Under the pieces are notes generated by a model. It was given only the letters and a program-made list of their open reading frames with translations. It did no database searches and was not told the DNA's origin. The translations under genes and the position numbers were made by a program. Shown here in pieces: positions 1-8,549 of a stretch of DNA of 14,022 nt (the stretch's first letter is position 1; every line of letters begins with the position of its first letter). Origin of the DNA: Archaeoglobaceae archaeon (GTDB lineage: Archaea; Halobacteriota; Archaeoglobi; Archaeoglobales; JdFR-42); the NCBI GenBank assembly GCA_015523685.1, contig WAJW01000044.1, forward strand, positions 1 through 14,022. The letters run 5' to 3'.

Positions 1-2
1 CT

Positions 3-458
3 GTGTTAATTCCAGTTTGGCTGGATGATGAAAATCGAGTGGTCTCAGCATATTACAACTGGTTTACAAATGGGATAGTAAATTCATTTACAAAGCTAAA
101 AATAACTGATGAACTAAAAAACTCATTTGAAGGAAAAACTATTGAGGAAGGTATCAAAGACGCACTAAATTCTGTTGAAGATCAGATTGAGAAACCTGAT
201 GATAGCTACAGATTATTTCTTTTTGCTCAGAAAATTCAAATTTTCGTTAAGAGGTGTGAGGAAATTGGGTGGGATGAAAAAGAAGCCCCTGATTCAATAG
301 AGGAGGTCAAGGAAGGATGTAAACTGACATTTCAGGCATATCACGATAAACCAAGACGACTTGATGTTTATCCAATGCCACCTTCGATGAGAGCGTATTT
401 CCTGATGGGTGAGGAGAAATTTGTAAACTGGTTGAAAGAACTCACTTGGCCCGAGTAA
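3..458 (+). CDS. Unrecognised protein, probably 5'-truncated by the window edge
   Basis: The open frame runs in from the left edge. The GTG at position 3 could be a start, but no ribosome binding site is visible, so the frame more likely continues upstream and 151 residues is a minimum. I do not recognise the family. The visible part is charged and mostly helical in character. It holds two cysteines in the middle (VKRCEE and EGCKLT), a proline-rich stretch with two Met (VYPMPPSM), and an aromatic C-terminal end (WLKELTWPE). No membrane segment, signal peptide or nucleotide-binding loop is seen. Only 38 bases separate its stop from AOR-1, on the same strand with no obvious terminator, so the two are probably co-transcribed and this protein may serve the same pathway. 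That link is inference. Confidence 0.7.
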   Translation: MLIPVWLDDENRVVSAYYNWFTNGIVNSFTKLKITDELKNSFEGKTIEEGIKDALNSVEDQIEKPDDSYRLFLFAQKIQIFVKRCEEIGWDEKEAPDSIEEVKEGCKLTFQAYHDKPRRLDVYPMPPSMRAYFLMGEEKFVNWLKELTWPE

Positions 459-496
459 ATTGATACCATTTTTCTTTATTCATTGGGAGGATTAAG

Positions 497-2347
497 ATGG
501 GTGGATATAAGAACCATATACTTAAAATAGATCTCTCAACAGGTAAGTCAGGGATTCAAAAAATTGGAGAGGAGTTTACCAGAAAATTCCTAGGGGGTCC
601 AGGATTTGCTGTTTTCTATTATTTGACAAATACAAAGAAAAGGATGGACCCCTTTGCTCCCCAAAACCCATTAATGTTCATGACAGGCCCGTTAACAGGA
701 ACGAGAGTCCCATCATCTGGGAGATATGTAGTATGTACAAAATCCCCCCTTACGGGTATGTTTGCATGGTCAAGCTCTGGAGGTCATTTTGGTCCTGAAC
801 TAAAACAATGCGGATATGATGGAATAATTATAACGGGGAGATCGGAAAATCCTGTCTATATTTTAATTGAAGACTCAAAAGTTGAAATTAAATCTGCAGA
901 AGATTTATGGGGGAAAACGGTCAAAGAAACAGAAAATGCCATAAAAAAACTGGAAGGAGAAGAGAAAAGGGTCTGCTCAATAGGGCCAGCGGGTGAGAAC
1001 AGAGTAAAGTTTGCTTCAGTAATTAATGATGAATCACGAGCAGCTGGCAGATGTGGAACAGGAGCGGTCATGGGATCTAAAAATCTCAAGGCTATTGCGG
1101 TGGAAGGAACCGGTGATATTCAAGTCAATGATGTAGAAGGGCTTGAAAAATATCTGAAAGAAATAAAATATGTTTATCAGTATGAGAGTATGGCGATTAC
1201 TTTAAAAAAATATGGAACAGATGGAATTCTTGGATATATCGACGCACTTGGTGGATTGCCTACAAGAAATTTCCAGTATGGAACTTTCCACGGTGCAGAG
1301 AAACTTGATGGAGAGACTCTTGCTAAAGAAAGACTGATAAAAACTTCGGCCTGCTTTGGTTGTCCTGTCTCGTGTTCAAGGATAACACGACTAGACAAAA
1401 ATGCTCTCCAGAACATAGTTTCTGGAAAAGAAGCTATTGAAATCATAGAAGGTCCAGAATATGAGACGGTTTCTCAACTTGGTAACCTATGTGATAATGA
1501 TTCAATTGATATTGTTTGTCTGGCAAATGAACTCTGTAATGAATATGGAATGGACACAATTTCCACTGGAGTCACATTGGCCTTTGCCATGGAATGTTCT
1601 GAAAGGAGATTGATGGACTACGAAATAAAATTTGGCGATAAAAAAGCTATACCTGAACTCATCAAAAAAATTGCCAAACGTGAGGATATTGGAGATCTCC
1701 TTGCAGAAGGAACAAAGAAGTTTGCCGAAAAAATTGGAAATGAGGCAACAAAAATTGCAATGCAGGTTAAAGGCTTGGAAATGCCTGCATATGAACCAAG
1801 AGCTATGAAAGGGATCGGACTTGCTTATGCAACGTCATTAAGAGGTGCATGTCACGTTACCTCAATAATGAACATTTCTGATGGGGGATTATCTCAAAAT
1901 CTCGTGCCCTCTATGTTAGATCCTCAATCAACAGATCCAGAAAAAGCCAAGGTTCTTGTAGATCTGGAAAATGTTTATATGACTGTTGAGGCTTCAGGGA
2001 TGTGCAAATTATACGCACTTTCGATAAATAAGGAACAGCTTTTAACTCTCCTCAACTTAGTTACAGGATTCGATTATACGATAGATGAAATGATAAGAAC
2101 CGGAGAAAGGATCTGGAATATGATTAAACTTTACAATATAAGAGAAGGATGGACAAAGAAAGACGATTCACTTCCAGACAGGGTTTACGAAGAAGATCTG
2201 AAAGGAAATTTCCATGTGGAAAAATATTCTCGCCATGAATTCAATAAATTGTTGAATAGGTACTATTTGGAAAGAGGATGGGATGAAAATGGAGTCCCTA
2301 CAACTAGAAAATTAGAAGAGCTTGGAATTTCAGAATTTATGTTATAA
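497..2347 (+). CDS. aor: Aldehyde:ferredoxin oxidoreductase, tungsten-dependent (AOR-1)
   Basis: Oxidises aldehydes to carboxylic acids in the cytoplasm, passing electrons to ferredoxin through a tungsten bis-pterin centre and one [4Fe-4S] cluster. The 616 residues are full family length. The N-terminal AOR domain has TGPLTGTRVPSSGRY (residues 63-77), SPLTG (83-87) and the pterin-site loop around 184-200 ending in GSKNLKAI. The cluster ligands are C286, C289, C293 and the distal C503. EGPEYE (318-323) and PAYEPRAMKGIGLAYATS (430-447) are typical of the middle and C-terminal domains, and the C-terminus LEELGISEFML is typical too. The pterin loop reads GRCGTG where most relatives have GRGG. The start is fixed by GGGAGGAT just upstream of the ATG. 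The gene is visibly more A/T-rich than AOR-2 and is a distant paralogue, not a recent copy. The aldehyde substrate cannot be read from sequence. Confidence 0.95.
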   Translation: MGGYKNHILKIDLSTGKSGIQKIGEEFTRKFLGGPGFAVFYYLTNTKKRMDPFAPQNPLMFMTGPLTGTRVPSSGRYVVCTKSPLTGMFAWSSSGGHFGPELKQCGYDGIIITGRSENPVYILIEDSKVEIKSAEDLWGKTVKETENAIKKLEGEEKRVCSIGPAGENRVKFASVINDESRAAGRCGTGAVMGSKNLKAIAVEGTGDIQVNDVEGLEKYLKEIKYVYQYESMAITLKKYGTDGILGYIDALGGLPTRNFQYGTFHGAEKLDGETLAKERLIKTSACFGCPVSCSRITRLDKNALQNIVSGKEAIEIIEGPEYETVSQLGNLCDNDSIDIVCLANELCNEYGMDTISTGVTLAFAMECSERRLMDYEIKFGDKKAIPELIKKIAKREDIGDLLAEGTKKFAEKIGNEATKIAMQVKGLEMPAYEPRAMKGIGLAYATSLRGACHVTSIMNISDGGLSQNLVPSMLDPQSTDPEKAKVLVDLENVYMTVEASGMCKLYALSINKEQLLTLLNLVTGFDYTIDEMIRTGERIWNMIKLYNIREGWTKKDDSLPDRVYEEDLKGNFHVEKYSRHEFNKLLNRYYLERGWDENGVPTTRKLEELGISEFML

Positions 2348-2352
2348 GAATT

Positions 2353-2538
2353 GTCGATGACGTACCTACATGTAAGGGTTGTGGTAAATTTCCAATTCAA
2401 ATAGGGGATCTAGAAGATAATAACAGTGCAATACTTTTAATAAAATGCCTTAGATGTAAGGCTAAATATACCATTATAATAAGTATAAAAGAAAGCTATA
2501 TATTGCTCTATATGAGAAGCTCTGCATTAATTTCATAA
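2353..2538 (+). pseudogene. Zinc-ribbon-like open frame, no recognisable start
   Basis: Directly after AOR-1, in the -1 frame relative to it, an open frame encodes about 61 residues with two CxxC pairs: C-K-G-C (codons at 2371-2382) and C-L-R-C (codons at 2446-2457). They are 21 residues apart, the layout of a small zinc ribbon. The frame is open back to 2308, overlapping the end of AOR-1, but contains no ATG, GTG or TTG at a sensible place. The nearest candidates are ATA or ATT, and no ribosome binding site is visible. It may be the remains of a small zinc-ribbon gene that lost its 5' end, or it may be reached by a rare start codon or a -1 shift from AOR-1. The hydrophobic, Ile-rich tail is unlike a random frame. 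Family not identified. Confidence 0.4.
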
Positions 2539-2699
2539 CTTTGAATACAATTTTAATCAAGGTACTTTGTTTTTGTGTTTCATGAAAAAGAAGGTCAGAA
2601 ATGGCAACTTGTTTGGGATCAATAACTCAGGAATTCGCATTTATTCCAAAAACACAAAGTTCAAAATCAAAAAGTGAGGTATTTGAATACGCCAATGGA

Positions 2700-3091
2700 A
2701 TACTTGCTTACTAATTTTATTAGGGATGCTGAGAAGAACTCAAATCTCATAGATGAGAAAGCCCTTTACATACAGGGGACGAAAGATCAGGAGAATAAAA
2801 ATGATTATGTTCTTTAGCTCTTTTATGATCCCCACCTCGTAGTGAAGGGGAAACAGCATTGGTAAGAAGAGTGAAACAAGAAAGGATAACAATAAAAGAA
2901 TTTGAGGAAATAGAGAAGATTGCTGATGTTATTGGACTACTCTCAAACATAGATAAAATAGAACAGAGATCTTCAATCTTGTCAAAGGGAAAGAGGATGT
3001 TGAACTTGCCTTCGATGCTATAAAGAACAACCTTTATGCCAATAAGACTTACATGCACACAAAGGATGCAGTAAAAGTTACTTCTTTGTAA
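2700..3091 (+). pseudogene. Degenerate IS4-like DDE transposase remnant (C-terminal part)
   Basis: Joining reading frames across disruptions gives a transposase C-terminus. FIRDAEKNSNLID lies near 2716-2754. A segment containing YDPHLV (about 2820-2850) is interrupted by a stop near 2815. ALVRRVKQERITIKEFEEIE and then GLLSNID follow in another frame, up to about 2955. The last frame is 2966-3091, with EIFNLVKGKEDVELAFDAIK and NKTYMHTKDAVK. The final block matches what I know of the IS4-like glutamate region, where a DVE.AFDAIKN..E..KTYL signature carries the last catalytic Glu, and the frame ends soon after it. At least two frameshifts and one stop show that it is dead. The N-terminal half and the terminal inverted repeats are not recognisable. 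Assignment rests on recalled motif resemblance. Confidence 0.55.
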
Positions 3092-3204
3092 TCTTTCTGG
3101 GGTTGAGGAATTTACTTTATAAGTAATTTTTTAAGATCCTTTCCAAACTACCGCCTAAATCTCAACTCTTAATTCCCCTATACCGGAAACAACCATATCA
3201 TTGT

Positions 3205-3680
3205 AACTATATATGAAAAAATATTTATCATATGACCCTAATCTCTGGAAAAACAATAAAAAATAAAATCTGCGTAGAACGAGGTATAAGCCTCCTCCGG
3301 GTGAAAACGTGGAGATATCACTTGTTGTCTGCCAAACAGACTCCAGATGGCAGTTATTGGCAAATATACTTAAGATTTTTGATTCAAGAAAAGCGAGCAA
3401 ATAGTTACAATTTACAGGCCAGTAAACCTAGCAACAGAAGTTGTTGCGGAAATTGTCAGAACTCAAAGCTATTAGGTCTCCCATTGAAGATGTTATAAAT
3501 CACAGATTTACTGCTTGCAAACGAGAGTTGACAATGTGTTCAAACTCGCAAAATCATTTGGTTTAAGGAGATCACACCGCTATCCCAAGAGGTCTATACT
3601 GAAATTCCCAGCCCTGAACGTACCTTTAGTAGGGATGGTCGTTGTAATGCGTTTTAAAGAAAAGAAGGTATTACAGAGAT
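3205..3680 (+). pseudogene. Second probable transposase scrap, frameshifted
   Basis: This stretch has no convincing intact gene. Read across frames, three blocks look like the end of another transposase: a block with PPPGENVEISLVVCQTDSRW (3287-3346), then RSPIEDVINHRFTACKREL (about 3476-3530), then VDNVFKLAKSFGLRRSHRYP (3528-3587) followed by a hydrophobic tail (LNVPLVGMVVVM) to about 3650. The order of acidic motif, Arg/Lys-rich 'K..GLRR' segment and hydrophobic end is that of many archaeal DDE transposases. Stops and at least one frameshift interrupt it. The family is not identified, and it could be unrelated decayed coding DNA. Nothing else is seen between 3092 and 3204 or between 3681 and 3725. 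Confidence 0.3.
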
Positions 3681-3725
3681 CTGAGAAGTGATTTTTTTAA
3701 TAGAGATTATAATGTCAATTTTATG

Positions 3726-4835
3726 TTATGCAATTTTTATTACCTGTTTCCCAACTACTTTATTATTTTTAATGGCCTCAAGGGCTTTCTTGACATCATT
3801 AAGATCGGAATATACCTTTGCTACTATTGGATCAAGATTTAAAACTCCTCTCATATACATATCAACATATCTAGGGATATCTATTTTTGGTCGAACGTAA
3901 CCTTCCACATTCCCTATTATCTTTCTCCCCCAGAGGATTGAAATCATATCCAGCTCAGCTTTTGTACCTGGAGGAGAGACACCTGTCAGTACCACACTTC
4001 CACCAAATGTTGTGGATTTCAAAGCCTGATTCAATGTTTTTGGAAGACCCACAAAATCAAATGAATAGTCAGCACCTTTTTTCTCTTTTGTTAGATCCCT
4101 TATGTATTTAACTGGATCACTTTCATTAGGATTCACAGTATGTTCTGCCCCAACTTTTTCAGCTTTTTTCAGGGCATCATCATTTATATCTACCGCAATG
4201 ATCTCTGTTCCGATTGATGATGCTGCAGCAATAGCACTTAATCCAACACCACCACATCCAAAAACCGCCACGGTAGAACCCGGTTCAACCTTGGCAACAT
4301 TGAAAACCGCTCCGATTCCGGTTGAGAATCCACATCCCAGGGGTGACAATATGGACAATGGAGCTTTTTCATTAACCCTCACAACTGCACGTTCGTTTAC
4401 GATAGCTTTTTCTGCGAAAGAGCCCTGAGAAAAAAATGATCCTATAGAAAGACCGTTTTTTGACCTTATTCTTTTGGTTCCATCCAGCATCTCACCACTA
4501 AAAGCGGATCTCATTGCCCGTGTGCAGACATATTCCTTTCCCTGATTACAGTGATAACATTTACCACACGAACTCCATGCAAAAAGAATTACTTTATCAC
4601 CTGGTGTAAGATTTCTTACGTTTTCTCCAACTTTTTCAACCACACCGCTACCTTCATGGCCCAGAACCATGGGAAGAGTTTCAGGTAGAGGATGAAGAAA
4701 GGGATCTAAATCAGAAGCACACACTCCTGCATACTCTATTTTAACCAGAACTTCATTATCTCTCGGATTTTCGATTTCCACGTCTTCAATCTCTATATTT
4801 TCGGGACCTTTTAATACTGCTGCTCTCATCATCAT
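3726..4835 (-). CDS. Zinc-dependent alcohol dehydrogenase (MDR family)
   Basis: Medium-chain dehydrogenase/reductase that should interconvert an alcohol and an aldehyde or ketone with NAD(P). Catalytic zinc ligands are visible as C39 (GVCASD), H60-E61 (LGHEGSG) and C168 (LGCGFSTG). The four structural zinc cysteines are C90, C93, C96 and C104. The Rossmann loop GCGGVG is at 193-198, and D216 at the end of the second strand favours NAD over NADP. The LGCGFSTG motif resembles class III and aryl-alcohol dehydrogenases more than short bacterial threonine-dehydrogenase types. It is the last gene of the operon and overlaps the MaoC-like stop by 4 nt. Three ATG codons stand in tandem, and the third would give the common MRAAVLK start, so the true start may be 2 codons inside. 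Substrate unknown; with the neighbouring AOR it could feed an aldehyde into the pathway. Confidence 0.92.
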   Translation of the reverse strand: MMMRAAVLKGPENIEIEDVEIENPRDNEVLVKIEYAGVCASDLDPFLHPLPETLPMVLGHEGSGVVEKVGENVRNLTPGDKVILFAWSSCGKCYHCNQGKEYVCTRAMRSAFSGEMLDGTKRIRSKNGLSIGSFFSQGSFAEKAIVNERAVVRVNEKAPLSILSPLGCGFSTGIGAVFNVAKVEPGSTVAVFGCGGVGLSAIAAASSIGTEIIAVDINDDALKKAEKVGAEHTVNPNESDPVKYIRDLTKEKKGADYSFDFVGLPKTLNQALKSTTFGGSVVLTGVSPPGTKAELDMISILWGRKIIGNVEGYVRPKIDIPRYVDMYMRGVLNLDPIVAKVYSDLNDVKKALEAIKNNKVVGKQVIKIA

Positions 4836-5290
4836 CCACTCTTCCTTCCTGTCATGTGATGTGACAGGAATCTGGCAACAACAACATCTCCGTCTCTGGA
4901 GATTTTTTTCACGGTATTTTTCAATGTAACGATTCCTCCGGGAAGACTTGCCTTGTCTTTCTTATCATAAACCTCAAATTCAACATAAAGGGTATCGCCT
5001 ATTTCCACCGGGGATGTGAATCTCACATCATCAAAACCCAGCAATGCACGGGCATAATCAGCGAAAATCTCTTCCTGAACGACAAGACCAAGGGCTACAG
5101 AAAGGGTGAGTGTTCCGGGAATTATCCTCTTTCCCCATAGTTTCATGACAAACCCCTCATCGTAAAAGAGAGGCTCAGTAAGCCCCGTAACATGAACAAA
5201 GGTGTAACAGTCACTCTCCCTTATGGTTCTCCTTTTGGTTACAAATTTTCTTCCAATTTCAAGATCCTCGAAGGGAATTCCTCTTACCAT
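4832..5290 (-). CDS. MaoC-like hot-dog protein with altered catalytic site
   Basis: A single hot-dog domain of 152 residues, the usual size of a MaoC/(R)-hydratase-type protein. It opens with the family's FEDLEIG (7-13) and carries IIPGTLTLSVALGLV (56-70) on the central helix. VRFTSPVEIGDTLYVEFEV (89-107) is the typical strand pair after it. Active hydratases have G-D-x-N-P-[IL]-H, with Asp and His catalytic. The matching segment here is G36-L-T-E-P-L-F42, so Asp is Leu37, Asn is Glu39 and His is Phe42. Standard enoyl-CoA hydration is therefore doubtful. It may bind an acyl-CoA or ring compound, act with different residues, or be a structural subunit. A strong GAGGTGAT ribosome site precedes the ATG. 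It sits 15 nt after the FAD oxidoreductase gene and overlaps the dehydrogenase gene. Confidence 0.85.
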   Translation of the reverse strand: MVRGIPFEDLEIGRKFVTKRRTIRESDCYTFVHVTGLTEPLFYDEGFVMKLWGKRIIPGTLTLSVALGLVVQEEIFADYARALLGFDDVRFTSPVEIGDTLYVEFEVYDKKDKASLPGGIVTLKNTVKKISRDGDVVVARFLSHHMTGRKSG

Positions 5291-5305
5291 CTTATCACCT
5301 CTTTT

Positions 5306-6916
5306 TTAAAGATAACCATTTTCCTTTGCCCTTTTAATAAATTCAGGCTCAGAAAACCATTTTTCAACACCCAGATCCTCAAGGATTGCATTTGCAGAAT
5401 TGTATCCCGGTCCAAAGCTCACCCATCCTCCCGGATAAACACCTGCACCTCCAACGTAAAGGTTTTTAATGGGCGTTCTGTAACCCGAGCATTCTGTGTT
5501 TGGCCTCATGTATCCCATCTGGAATGGAATGTATGCTCCATGCTTTATCGAACCTTTAACCATGCTCGGGATCCTTCTCTCTATGTCAAGGGGGGATTGG
5601 GGATAGCTGTATCTTATGGAATCTTGGTTCATGTTTTCCGTATAGTCCTTCAGTACTGAAAGGCATCTGTCCATAGCCTCGTTTTTGAACGTGTCCCACT
5701 TTTCCGCATCTCCATCAAGCTCAAATGGAGCATAGGAAGTTATCCTGAGCGTATGCATTCCGGGCTGACCGTATGCCTGAGTGGGATCAAAAACAGTGGG
5801 GCATGTTACCTCACATGCAGGCCTTTCCGGGAATCTCCCCTGCAGGACAGCATCCATTTCTGTTATATACTCTTCAGAAGAGTCATATCCGATCAGGGTT
5901 ATCAACGCCCTGTTCGGGTCTGAACTATCGCTTCTGTAAACCGGTGGTTCGGTCAGATCCGCATGAACGGAGAAAAAGGAGAACTCCTCCCACTCCCAGT
6001 TTTTTATGTTTGAAAGATCCATATCGATCTTATCCTCACCAATGAGTTTCAGGAAGGTTTGAGGTGGATCCACTGTGCTCAGGATTGCCTTTTTCGCCAT
6101 AATTTTTCTGCCATCCTTCAGCCTGACACCCTTTGCCACTCCATCTTCAACGATAATCTCCGCCACTTCTGAAGCCTCGTGTATCATGCCCCCATTCCTT
6201 ATTATTATCTTTGCAAGGGCAGAGGCGAGTCTGTGGGTTCCTCCCTCAACAATTCTCATCCTGTGAGATACTATGAAATAGAGAGGAAAGAGGTATCCAA
6301 GAGGCTCATCGTATCTGAGGATCGGGTGTGTGCCCACGTATAAAAAGAGGGCTTTGACCAGCTCATCCTCAAAATTCTCCTCAACAATTTCTCGAGGAGT
6401 CATCTCCGTTATTTCGGTGAAATTCTGTCCCGTCTCTGTTTTACTCAGAAGATCCATTTGTTCCACCGGAGGAATTGGAGGGGCAAATGTGTATGGTATT
6501 ATTATGTCCTCAACAATTTTGAGATACTCCCCGTACATTTTTCTGTAGGTCTCTGAATCACTCCTGGAGAATTTCTCTATTGATTTTGCTGTTTTTTCCG
6601 GATCACTGAACAGTGTCAGGCTTTTCCCATCACTCCTCACCATACTGATCTGCACTTCAGGATAAATATGCTTTATAAACGGAGCAAGTTCCTGATTGAA
6701 ATCGAAATATGGAGGAGCATAATCAACGAGAAGGAAGTAAAGGGCGTGGGGGTTGTGTATCAGCCCCGTAGTTGTGACTTCCTCTCCCGCAAGCCCACCT
6801 CCAATCTCATGCCGGCTTTCGAGAAGGAGAACGTCTAACCCTGCTTTTGCCAGATAGGCTCCTGAGGTAAGACCATTTGGCCCTCCACCGATTATTATCA
6901 CATCCGGAGAGTTCAT
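5306..6916 (-). CDS. FAD-dependent oxidoreductase, phytoene desaturase-like (COG1233), second of pair
   Basis: Flavoprotein of 536 residues with the CrtI/amine-oxidase fold. The N-terminal dinucleotide loop is GGGPNG (10-15), followed by the ESR (33-35) and EIGGG (37-41) segment that contacts FAD. The C-terminal flavin motif is at about 485-508 (YVGGAGVYPGGW, then GPGYNSANAI). Family members desaturate, saturate or isomerise C-C double bonds in hydrophobic substrates. No phytoene or squalene synthase lies nearby, so carotenoid synthesis is not supported. It follows the paralogous gene by one base (TGA-A-ATG), with its GGAGGGG site inside the end of that gene, so the two are translationally linked. 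Such tight pairing suggests two successive steps or a heteromer. No signal peptide or membrane helix is visible. The substrate is unknown. Confidence 0.88.
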   Translation of the reverse strand: MNSPDVIIIGGGPNGLTSGAYLAKAGLDVLLLESRHEIGGGLAGEEVTTTGLIHNPHALYFLLVDYAPPYFDFNQELAPFIKHIYPEVQISMVRSDGKSLTLFSDPEKTAKSIEKFSRSDSETYRKMYGEYLKIVEDIIIPYTFAPPIPPVEQMDLLSKTETGQNFTEITEMTPREIVEENFEDELVKALFLYVGTHPILRYDEPLGYLFPLYFIVSHRMRIVEGGTHRLASALAKIIIRNGGMIHEASEVAEIIVEDGVAKGVRLKDGRKIMAKKAILSTVDPPQTFLKLIGEDKIDMDLSNIKNWEWEEFSFFSVHADLTEPPVYRSDSSDPNRALITLIGYDSSEEYITEMDAVLQGRFPERPACEVTCPTVFDPTQAYGQPGMHTLRITSYAPFELDGDAEKWDTFKNEAMDRCLSVLKDYTENMNQDSIRYSYPQSPLDIERRIPSMVKGSIKHGAYIPFQMGYMRPNTECSGYRTPIKNLYVGGAGVYPGGWVSFGPGYNSANAILEDLGVEKWFSEPEFIKRAKENGYL

Positions 6917-6917
6917 T

Positions 6918-8513
6918 TCAGACCCCTCCCAGACCGAGGTCGTGCTTTATGGTCTTGTAACACAGATATCCGTTTGAGAACTTTATTCCACCACCGGAAT
7001 GAGAGCTCGGACCACATAAATACAGGTTCTCAACAGGATATGCCCTGTACTTTCCCCATTCTGGAAATGGCCTGTGCCACATGGACTGTCCCTCGAAGGT
7101 TCCAACGTTTATGTCACCTCCATACATGTTGGGGTTCTTCTTTTCAACATCCGTCGGGAGATATATCGTTGCACCGATTATATCATCCCGCTTCATATCC
7201 TGCATTTTATCCATAATCGACTCAATAGCCCATTCCAGAAGCTCCTGTCTGTTATTTTCCATATATTCAATGAATTTCTCTCCCGCATATCTTGTATTGG
7301 GGAAATATGGCCATGCAGGGGTTATAACATGGTAACCCGGTGGAGCAAGAGTGGGCTCTACTTCATTGAGGAACGACACGGCCTCTATTGCCATGAACCC
7401 GTTGTCATCCTTATATATCTCTCCTTTCCTGTGTGCCTCGTACATCCTCACAAAATTCTCCGGCGATTCCCATCCAATGCTGAGGCCCATGGCGGAGTTC
7501 ACATCCTGGGTGAATTCAGAGGCCTTCCAGCTCGGCTTCCTTTTCAAAGCTATGGCTATGCTCCCGTGGGAGGTGTACCTGTATCTGTAGTTTTTCACTT
7601 TCTTCACAATCTCAGAGGGCACGTTCTCTTCCCCGATGAGCTCAAGGGTGAGAGATGGATTCAGGTTGCTTGCAACAAGTTTTCTCGCCCTCACGGTTTT
7701 CCCGCTTTTAAGTCTCACACCAACCGCCCTCTCGTTTTCTATCAGGATTTCGACAGCAGGATCGCGTTCTATAATCATCCCACCGTAATACTGTATGACC
7801 CTTGCCAGAACGTGAGCGATGGAATGGGTTCCGCCAACCGCAATGCCAAGATTCAGGTAGAGACTGTTTATCCACATCAGAGTCCATGCTGAGGATTCAG
7901 AAGGTTCCATCATTGAAGCCTCAACAATCCTCATGAGCCATGTCTGCACTTCTGGACTTTCAAAGTTCTCTTCTGCAGCTTCCATCATCGTGCTGTCAAA
8001 GGGAAATCTCTCATAACCTTCTGTTGTCTTGTATATTCTCCCTGCCTCGCTGGCAGGATTTTCAAGCTCGTGAGGAGCGGTATAGAAAAGTGTTCTGGCA
8101 AGCTGATAGTATTTTTCAATGTTCTCTTTTGAAAACAATCGCTCAATGAGGCGGGCGTCATTCTGAGAAAACCTCTCAACAAGCTTCAGAGTGTGTTTCA
8201 ATTCAGGATAGTAAAACAGAGCCCTGTTATCGCCGAATACCACACCCCATCCAGTGCATGGTTTCCATCTCAATCCGAATTTTTCCAGTTCGAGGTCTCT
8301 ATAGACAGGAGGATTCAGACCGTGAACAACATTGTATGTGGCATGAAGATTGAATTTGAAGCCGGGAAAAAGCTCCCGTGTATCCATCGACCCCCCAACC
8401 TCCCACCTGTTCTCGCACACCAGAACGGATAAGCCTGATTTTGCAAGATATGCTCCGAGTATCAGCCCATTATGCCCCGCTCCAACAACAACAGCATCAA
8501 ATTCCGCGGTCAC
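6918..8513 (-). CDS. FAD-dependent oxidoreductase, phytoene desaturase-like (COG1233), first of pair
   Basis: Paralogue of the next gene, 531 residues, with the same architecture. It has GAGHNG (11-16), the ENR triad (34-36) with EVGGS after it, and a C-terminal flavin segment at 496-531 (NLYLCGPSSHSGGGIKFSNG). The variant C-terminal motif, with a serine-rich SSHSGGG and no HPGGGV, sets it apart from classical CrtI and hints at a different substrate pocket or a partnership role. The start is GTG with GGGTGA about 8 nt upstream; no nearby ATG fits. It is the first gene of the operon that continues with the second FAD enzyme, the MaoC-like protein and the alcohol dehydrogenase, and it has its own 253-base upstream region containing a likely TATA box. 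The function is probably a redox change at a ring or polyene double bond. The reaction is unknown. Confidence 0.88.
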   Translation of the reverse strand: MTAEFDAVVVGAGHNGLILGAYLAKSGLSVLVCENRWEVGGSMDTRELFPGFKFNLHATYNVVHGLNPPVYRDLELEKFGLRWKPCTGWGVVFGDNRALFYYPELKHTLKLVERFSQNDARLIERLFSKENIEKYYQLARTLFYTAPHELENPASEAGRIYKTTEGYERFPFDSTMMEAAEENFESPEVQTWLMRIVEASMMEPSESSAWTLMWINSLYLNLGIAVGGTHSIAHVLARVIQYYGGMIIERDPAVEILIENERAVGVRLKSGKTVRARKLVASNLNPSLTLELIGEENVPSEIVKKVKNYRYRYTSHGSIAIALKRKPSWKASEFTQDVNSAMGLSIGWESPENFVRMYEAHRKGEIYKDDNGFMAIEAVSFLNEVEPTLAPPGYHVITPAWPYFPNTRYAGEKFIEYMENNRQELLEWAIESIMDKMQDMKRDDIIGATIYLPTDVEKKNPNMYGGDINVGTFEGQSMWHRPFPEWGKYRAYPVENLYLCGPSSHSGGGIKFSNGYLCYKTIKHDLGLGGV

Positions 8514-8549
8514 TATTATTCACCCTATTTGGTTTTGACCATTATTCAT

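Noticed and set aside
2560..2670. Near inverted repeat of TTTTTGTGTTT and AAAAACACAAAG as transposon ends
   Set aside because: The arms do not match well when aligned in inverse orientation, and no matching copy is seen at the far side of the transposase remnant.
3270..3320. Possible tRNA-like sequence with GCCTCC pairs
   Set aside because: No acceptor stem, no T-loop GGTTCRA sequence, and no anticodon arm can be drawn.
7074..7892. 272-codon open frame on the + strand opposite the first FAD gene
   Set aside because: It lies wholly antisense to a gene with clear FAD motifs, has no ribosome site, and shows biased, low-information composition typical of a shadow frame.
5306..8513. Carotenoid biosynthesis locus
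   Set aside because: Only the desaturase-like fold supports it; no phytoene synthase, cyclase or prenyl transferase is present.
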